From Anaerolineae bacterium (lineage in GTDB: Bacteria > Chloroflexota > Anaerolineae > 4572-78 > J111): a stretch of DNA of 64,000 nucleotides. The notes under the pieces were generated by a model. That model saw only the letters and a program-made list of their open reading frames with translations. It was not told where the DNA came from and did no database searches. The stretch is taken from assembly GCA_023151115.1 (NCBI GenBank), contig JAKLJP010000003.1, positions 248,001-312,000 of the forward strand, written 5' to 3'. The position numbers were made by a program, and so were the translations under genes. Below, in pieces: positions 59,491 to 64,000 of this stretch. How positions within the stretch are numbered: the first letter of the stretch is position 1; each line of letters starts with the position of its first letter.

Positions 59491-59683
59491 CGGAACCTCC
59501 TTAAAGGAGACTGTTGACTAAAGACAGAAGGTCTGAAATAAAAAATCACCGGTGGTCTGTGATTAGTCGCCGGTCATAGTTTTTCTCCATCATAACAAAC
59601 TTTAGGCGCACAAGTTAGTAACAAATATCATAGCTTTTAATGACAAGTGTCCTGAGATGATTTAGCCTGGTTTCTAGGAGCGT

Positions 59684-60706
59684 TTATTCGATGGCGACAT
59701 GCCCTGCCGATACTTCGGCCAGGCCGGCCGCCATCAAGGGGTCCAGTGTTTCCGGGTGATAAATGACGACGGTTACAGTGTATACACCGGACGGCATCTC
59801 CGGCGGAAGATGGAGCAGATAGTATTCGTTGACAGGCTCAGGCGGCCACAACGAGGTACCCTGGTGAAAGTTGTGCAGGAGAACGCGATCTTTTTGGACA
59901 ATTCGTGTTCCGGCTGTATCGGTCAGGCGGAGCGAAGCCTTGTAATCAGCTTCCATCGAGGCCAGAGGGGTCAGGCTCAAGGCGACAGGCAGCATCGTGC
60001 CCGGTTTGGCCGTCGCCGGCACAAAAGCAGTATCGAGGCGCAGCAGGTTAGCAAAAACTGCCCCAATCGGCTGATCAATCACCGGCAGAGTGAAGACAGT
60101 TTGCCGACTCGGTAAGGTGTAGGTTTCGATGTCGTAAACCGGGAAGGATTCGCGGCCCTGAAATTGGGCGGTTGTTTCGAGCAGGAAGGTGACCATTTCT
60201 TTGGCGTCGGCTTCCTGGTGCTTGTCGGCGGTCCAGCGGACCACCCGCAGCCTGGCTTTGCCCTGGGCCAGTTCGGTCAGTCGGGCGGCGGTGGTGCGTT
60301 CGTCAACGGGGAGGTAGGGGAGGGTTGGAGGGTTGGAGGATTGGAGGGTTGGAGGATTGGAGGGCGAGGTGGGCCAGAGGAGGTAATCGAGGGTGTAGTG
60401 GCGGGCTTCTTCGCCAGCGCGGAGGTCCATGGGGAGAACGTAGCCGGTAGAGGGTGGGGCCTGGGCGATGTCGCCGGCCAGGCGAACGGCGTACAGGTCG
60501 AAGGGCAGGGTAAAATCAACTGAGGCGGGCCAGCGGATAAAATAGTGGGTGTAGGTTTGGAAGGCGAGGAGGAGGGAGAAGGCGGTAGGTAGTAGGTAGT
60601 AGGTAGTAAGGGGGTAAAACCTGAAAGGTGAAGTAGAGGAAATAACTTTGCTCAAGAATTTAGCGGTAGCGTTGAGGCCGATGGCGACAAAGGCGTAGGT
60701 TGGCAC
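59684..60706 (-). CDS. C-terminal half of a frameshifted PMT/ArnT-like membrane glycosyltransferase
   Basis: The open frame has no good start of its own; GTG 60706 reads VPTYAFVAIG. Without a frame break the upstream sequence APHHLRLLGAIVPTYAFVAIG would join it to the 60652-61833 gene in one protein. It contains a hydrophobic segment (YYLLPTAFSLLLAFQ) and a large extracytoplasmic domain with beta-rich stretches (LTDTAGTRIVQKDRVLLHNF). Two word repeats lie inside it (60321-60364 and 60586-60609). It is probably the outer domain of the same transferase. Confidence 0.6.
   Translation of the reverse strand: MPTYAFVAIGLNATAKFLSKVISSTSPFRFYPLTTYYLLPTAFSLLLAFQTYTHYFIRWPASVDFTLPFDLYAVRLAGDIAQAPPSTGYVLPMDLRAGEEARHYTLDYLLWPTSPSNPPTLQSSNPPTLPYLPVDERTTAARLTELAQGKARLRVVRWTADKHQEADAKEMVTFLLETTAQFQGRESFPVYDIETYTLPSRQTVFTLPVIDQPIGAVFANLLRLDTAFVPATAKPGTMLPVALSLTPLASMEADYKASLRLTDTAGTRIVQKDRVLLHNFHQGTSLWPPEPVNEYYLLHLPPEMPSGVYTVTVVIYHPETLDPLMAAGLAEVSAGHVAIE
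60321..60364. repeat. GGTTGGA word repeat inside a coding region
   Basis: Tandem AGGGTTGG/AGGATTGG words run through this stretch and are translated as SNPPTLQSSNPPTL in the C-terminal glycosyltransferase frame. The same words are intergenic at 6484 and 16510. Confidence 0.7.
60586..60609. repeat. GTAGGTA tandem repeat inside a coding region
   Basis: Tandem GTAGGTA words are translated as part of a membrane segment (TTYYLLPTAF). It is related to 61061-61111 and 62637-62665. Confidence 0.65.
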
Positions 60707-61833
60707 AATGGCCCCGAGAAGGCGCAGATGGTGAGGCGCGCGTGAAGGGAAGCAGAGGGGCGGGGGGGCAGGGGGGCAGGGGTGAAAATACGGTAGAGGT
60801 TGATAAGCAAGCCCAGGCAGAAAAAGGGGGCCAGAAATAGGGAAACAGCCGGTTGGCCGGGCAGGTTGACCAGGGGGTTAGGGTCGCCGGTCAGGCCGAG
60901 GAAGGCGCCAAGCGTGACAGTTAAAGTTTGCCAGAGAGTGCCCCCCACATCGCCTTTATGCCAGGCCGGGTTAAAGATGGAGACGGTGGTGGAACGGGCC
61001 ACAAAATCGGCGGGGTTGAGGGTGAAGTAGAGAATGAGGGGGGAGAGGAAGAGAAGGAGGAGTAGGAAGTAGAGAGTAGGAAGTAGGAAGTAGGGAGTAG
61101 GGAGTAGGGGGAAAAGAGGCTGCCTTATTTTTTTGACAAGCCAGTGGAGCAGCCAGTAAAGCAGCGGAACCAGGGGCAGCAAGCGAGCCGCCAGGTAGCT
61201 ATAAATTGCCAGGGCGGTAAAGAGGGCAGCGATAGTGAGCAGTTTAAATAGTGCGCGGCGTGATGCGTGATGCCTGATGCATGATACATGGTATGTAAAA
61301 TCTGACTTCTGACTACTGATCAGACTGCGCCAGAGGAAATAAAAGGCCAGAGTTGAAAAGAGGGGGAGTAAAATGGCTCGGAAGCCCAGCCGGCTGAAGT
61401 GCAGATGCCATGGGCATAGGGCCAAACTCAAAGCAGCCGACAAGGCGATGAAGCGGCTTTCTTGCCAAGTGCCAGGCCGCAAAGTGAGGAGCAGCCGGTA
61501 AACAGCCGCTACCGTCAAAACGCCGGTCAAAGCGGCGGGCAGGCGCAGCGCCAAAGGAATATTGCCGAGGCCGGCGGTACTCAACGCCGCCAGATAGGGC
61601 CAGAGTGGTTCCTGGCCGCCGCCCAAGCGCCACCAGATTTTAGGAGCGCCGCTCAAAATCTCCAGCGCGGCCACGCCACTGCCGGCCTCATCGAAGTTGA
61701 GACCGGGAGGCAAGGTGGGTAGTTGGAAGAGGCGCAGGAAGGTGGCGAGGAGAAGGATGAAGAGAATGGTGAATGGTGAATAGGGGGATGGGGAAAGGTT
61801 AGCTTTTTGGGGAGAAGTTTGCGAGTTTTTCAT
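60652..61833 (-). CDS. N-terminal half of a frameshifted PMT/ArnT-like membrane glycosyltransferase
   Basis: The 393-residue frame starts with a membrane segment, then LPTLPPGLNFDEAGSGVAAL with the catalytic-type Asp-Glu of GT-C transferases. About eight membrane segments follow. After APLPPRPSASLHA the frame turns into unrelated residues and stops at 60652. The homologous continuation is in another frame (59684-60706). The break lies in G-tracts at 60757-60782. The substrate is likely a polyprenyl-phosphate sugar. It overlaps the upstream transferase in ATGA. Confidence 0.7.
   Translation of the reverse strand: MKNSQTSPQKANLSPSPYSPFTILFILLLATFLRLFQLPTLPPGLNFDEAGSGVAALEILSGAPKIWWRLGGGQEPLWPYLAALSTAGLGNIPLALRLPAALTGVLTVAAVYRLLLTLRPGTWQESRFIALSAALSLALCPWHLHFSRLGFRAILLPLFSTLAFYFLWRSLISSQKSDFTYHVSCIRHHASRRALFKLLTIAALFTALAIYSYLAARLLPLVPLLYWLLHWLVKKIRQPLFPLLPTPYFLLPTLYFLLLLLFLSPLILYFTLNPADFVARSTTVSIFNPAWHKGDVGGTLWQTLTVTLGAFLGLTGDPNPLVNLPGQPAVSLFLAPFFCLGLLINLYRIFTPAPLPPRPSASLHARLTICAFSGPLCQPTPLSPSASTLPLNS
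60757..60782. repeat. G-tract / GGGGCA word repeat at the frameshift site
   Basis: Four G-runs (G4, G7, G6 and G4) separated by C or CA form GGGGCA-type words. The reading frame of the glycosyltransferase is lost here. Variation in G-run length would switch the frame. Confidence 0.7.
61061..61111. repeat. AGTAGGA/AGTAGGG tandem words inside a coding region
   Basis: About seven 7-bp AGTAGGR words in tandem are translated as PTPYFLLPTLYFLL in the minus-strand glycosyltransferase, forming a membrane segment. Confidence 0.7.
61259..61294. repeat. GTGATGC tandem words inside a coding region
   Basis: GTGATGC/CTGATGC/ATGATAC words are translated as HVSCIRHHASR in the minus-strand glycosyltransferase. 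The same word stands at the truncated hydratase (8119-8137). Confidence 0.65.
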
Positions 61834-64000
61834 GGGGCAAGAGGCAGGGTAATGGGCGGGCCGAGAGTTTCGCCGGTTTCAGCCTGGTAGACGACGACTT
61901 CAAAATGATCCGGGCGAGTATGATCAGCCAGAGAGATGTCGAGGGTGTGTTCGTCGGTTACGTAGTCGCCTTGACGCCAGAGCGTGGTAGGCAACAAATT
62001 GTTCACCGGCCACTGATCCTGCTGCGCCAGCAAGTCGCCGCTGGTGGCGCGGACACGCACGGAAACGGTGTAATTGACGGGCAGCGGAGCCAGGGCATGC
62101 CAATAGAGGGTGAGGGAGGAATTTTGGATTTTGGATTTTGGATTTGTGATTTTGTAACCGGCCAGACGTAGCTTGTCACCCAAGCCAATATTGGATGGAG
62201 TGGCGTCGGGGGGAATGTCGGGCAGGATGAGCTTGGGGCCGGGATAGATTTTGGCGTAAGGGACATCGTGGATGGTAATGATCTTTTCCGGCGGGCGGGC
62301 CTGAAAATAGGCCACAATTTCGGGGCTGGGGGACAGCCGCTGCATCTGGGCCAGGTAGAGGACTACATAATCGGCTCGAAAAGCAATATCGTTGGTGTAA
62401 AAATTTTCGCCGGTCCCGACAAAGTAGGGTAATAAGGTCTGTGAGGGAGTTGAGGCGACGTACAGGCGCTCGGCTTCCGGTTTGCGATTGAGATAGGCAG
62501 CGGCCAGCTCCATGCCCTCGCCCCAGCCCATCAAAGTGGTCTGAGCGGCGCGTACCGGGCCGCCCATGAGCGGGTTGAAATAGGTCAAATAGTAGGGATA
62601 GTAGGTGAGTACAGGGATGAAGTGGGGGAAGAGGAGGAGTAGGGAGTAGGCAGTAGGTAGTAGGGGAAGAGATAAAAAAGAGGTTTTACGCCACAAAAAA
62701 TGTTGAACAAGTTTGAACAGGCCCAGCCAGCCGGCGGCGGCCAGCAAGTCCAGCAATGGAAAGAGCGGCAGCAGATAACGATCCTGCTTTTTGGGGCTGA
62801 GGGCGCCGAAGAGCAGTAGAGAGAGAACGAACAGCCAGAGGAGGTGGTGCGTGGTGCGTGGTGCGTTTTGGGTGAGGTTGGAAGCATGGGCAAACAGGCT
62901 GAGAGCATTGATTTGAGGGACAAGCAGGGCTAGGGAAAGCGCCGCGCCAATGAGGGTAATCGGAGTGAGGCGGAACGGAATAACGTAGGGATAAAACCAG
63001 GGGCCGGGGTCGAGGGTGGGCCGGCCGAGGAAGTAGACCAGGTGGCCTTCTTCAACTTTGCCCAAGGTTTCAGACAGCATACGTTGGACTGTGCCGAGCG
63101 GGTCAACCCACATAGCCGGCCAGAGCAAAATGAAGGTTAAAAGCGAGATGAGACCCCAGATGAGGATGACGGTTAGCCAGCGAGTCATAGGCTGTAGGGC
63201 GTGATGTGTAGTACGTGATAGGTGATGCGTGATGCGTAAAATCTCCTCTGCCCCTCTGCCCCTCTGCTCCCCTGCTCCCCTGCTCCTCATTTCCCGCCAC
63301 CATTCCAGTCCGGCATAAACAAGTGACATGCCGACGACAAAAATTGCCATAAATTGGCCGGGGGCTTTGGTTAAGGCAGCCAGACCGCCAAAAACAGCCG
63401 AGGCGAGGAGAAAGGCGGAAGGCGGAGGGATGAAGGATGAAATGGAGTTTTGCCCCTGACCAAGTGAGGCGCGGAGGCGGGCGGCATAGATGAAAAAAGT
63501 CAGGGCCGAGAGAACCATAAAAACGGCTACCGGAGCGTCGCCATGAGCGACACGGGAGTGGGCCAGAAAAAAGGGATCAAAAGCCAGAAACAACGCACCC
63601 AACAGAGCAATTGACTCGGGCAGCAGTTGGCGGGTCAATAAATAAACAGCCGGCACAGCGGCGGCTGTTAAAACAGCATAAGGCAGGCGATTGGCCACCA
63701 GCAGCGACAGGATATCGCCGTAGATATACTCGGTGAAGGGAGGCAGGGCTGCGCCGCTAAGCCAGCCTAAAAAGTATTGGCCGGCCATCCCCACTGCGTC
63801 GAGCCAACTCATGGTGACGCCGGGGTAAAAATGCCAGTAAGTGCCCTGAAAGTCGCCCCGCAGAAAAGCGGCAATCACATCGCTGCCGGCGAAAAAGATG
63901 TTGGTATTTTCATCGCTGGTCAAAAAACGGCCCAGGCCGGGCAGACGCGGGACAAGCGCAGCCAGAAAAAGTAGAAATGGGGTAAAATGTGAGGCGTGAA
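61830..64000 (-). CDS. PMT/ArnT-like membrane glycosyltransferase (5' end beyond the window)
   Basis: The frame is open from the window end, with no ATG. The first residues in the window, TPFLLFLAALVPRLPGLGRF, form the first membrane segment. So the TTG at 63923 is not the real start. The GT-C catalytic loop LTSDENTNIFF follows. About ten membrane segments and an outer C-terminal beta domain (~580-690) complete it. It should transfer a sugar from a lipid carrier to protein or polymer outside the membrane. Four word-repeat tracts lie inside the coding sequence. It overlaps the next transferase in ATGA. Confidence 0.85.
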   Translation of the reverse strand, partial: HASHFTPFLLFLAALVPRLPGLGRFLTSDENTNIFFAGSDVIAAFLRGDFQGTYWHFYPGVTMSWLDAVGMAGQYFLGWLSGAALPPFTEYIYGDILSLLVANRLPYAVLTAAAVPAVYLLTRQLLPESIALLGALFLAFDPFFLAHSRVAHGDAPVAVFMVLSALTFFIYAARLRASLGQGQNSISSFIPPPSAFLLASAVFGGLAALTKAPGQFMAIFVVGMSLVYAGLEWWREMRSRGAGEQRGRGAEEILRITHHLSRTTHHALQPMTRWLTVILIWGLISLLTFILLWPAMWVDPLGTVQRMLSETLGKVEEGHLVYFLGRPTLDPGPWFYPYVIPFRLTPITLIGAALSLALLVPQINALSLFAHASNLTQNAPRTTHHLLWLFVLSLLLFGALSPKKQDRYLLPLFPLLDLLAAAGWLGLFKLVQHFLWRKTSFLSLPLLPTAYSLLLLFPHFIPVLTYYPYYLTYFNPLMGGPVRAAQTTLMGWGEGMELAAAYLNRKPEAERLYVASTPSQTLLPYFVGTGENFYTNDIAFRADYVVLYLAQMQRLSPSPEIVAYFQARPPEKIITIHDVPYAKIYPGPKLILPDIPPDATPSNIGLGDKLRLAGYKITNPKSKIQNSSLTLYWHALAPLPVNYTVSVRVRATSGDLLAQQDQWPVNNLLPTTLWRQGDYVTDEHTLDISLADHTRPDHFEVVVYQAETGETLGPPITLPLAP
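62637..62665. repeat. AGTAGG tandem words inside a coding region
   Basis: Words GGAGTAG/GCAGTAG/GTAGTAG are translated as LLPTAYSLLLL in the upstream glycosyltransferase, like the tract at 61061. Confidence 0.65.
62846..62866. repeat. Three perfect GGTGCGT tandem repeats inside a coding region
   Basis: Three exact copies of the 7-mer GGTGCGT (62846-62852, 62853-62859, 62860-62866) are translated as NAPRTTHHL in a short loop of the membrane glycosyltransferase. An inverted copy of the word occurs at 57698. Confidence 0.75.
63200..63288. repeat. Compound GTGATGC and CCTCTGCC word array inside a coding region
   Basis: The first part (63200-63237) has GTGATGT/GTGATAG/GTGATGC words. The second (63245-63288) has 8-bp words CCTCTGCC, CCTCTGCC, CCTCTGCT, CCCCTGCT, CCCCTGCT. 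They are translated as a charged loop (GAGEQRGRGAEE ... ITHHLSRTTHH) in the glycosyltransferase, with no break in frame. Confidence 0.7.

Noticed and set aside
61061..63288. Tandem words in 61-63 kb as a CRISPR array
   Set aside because: The units are 7-8 bp without spacers of constant length, and no cas gene is present.

Overview
The window is a high-GC bacterial chromosome segment, most likely from a filamentous Chloroflexota lineage (Anaerolineae/Caldilineae/Ardenticatenia-like). This is inferred from gene content: many Ser/Thr kinases, PP2C/SpoIIE phosphatases, FHA and vWA proteins, a WXG100/EccC secretion locus, and several families of short intergenic repeats. No rRNA or tRNA gene, CRISPR array or phage module was seen.\n\nLayout. 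(1) 1-10.7 kb: end of a TetR-like regulator, a Liv-type ABC importer (livK-G-F-H plus a damaged livM), then a phenylacetyl-CoA epoxidase cluster (paaA, split paaD, two paaB-like genes, paaC). A 5'-truncated enoyl-CoA hydratase, a gamma-carbonic-anhydrase-like protein and an aldehyde dehydrogenase follow. Together they suggest uptake and aerobic CoA-dependent breakdown of aromatic or carboxylic acids. (2) 10.7-13.2 kb, minus strand: Pit phosphate permease, DUF47 PhoU-like partner and a HAD phosphatase. (3) 13.6-25.9 kb: an orphan binding lipoprotein, a GT4 glycosyltransferase, a STAS / anti-sigma kinase / four-GAF-SpoIIE partner-switching module, a membrane metallophosphoesterase, a lipoprotein glycosidase, a TPR Ser/Thr kinase and a membrane-anchored CpaE-like REC-ParA protein. 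(4) 26.2-28.5 kb: an MrfA/YprA-type DEAH helicase.\n\n(5) 28.6-52.6 kb is the most unusual part: a type VII secretion (ESX/WXG100)-like island. Its core is a 2,922-residue EccC/FtsK-SpoIIIE ATPase with seven P-loop modules, against three in classical EccC/EssC. Around it lie an ubiquitin-like(YukD)-FHA protein, a WXG100 protein with a long Gly-rich tail, a possible EspG-like protein, four small WXG100-type proteins driven by a near-consensus sigma-70 promoter, and a C-terminally anchored pseudokinase reminiscent of EssB. After an IS5-like insertion come two secreted-vWA/TM/FHA receptors, a Zn-ribbon Ser/Thr kinase and a PP2C phosphatase. The kinase and phosphatase appear to share a related C-terminal extracytoplasmic domain. 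The arrangement suggests a WXG100 export machine controlled by threonine phosphorylation; no EccB, EccD, EccE or MycP homologue lies in the window.\n\n(6) 52.7-57.3 kb, minus strand: CoxE-like vWA protein with a MoxR AAA ATPase, a CPBP protease and a pentapeptide-repeat protein. (7) 57.8-64 kb: an orphan specificity half of a type ISP restriction enzyme, a ferredoxin-like protein, and two PMT/ArnT-type membrane glycosyltransferases, one frameshifted at G-tracts. Short 7-8-bp word repeats invade both intergenic DNA and, unusually, these glycosyltransferase genes.
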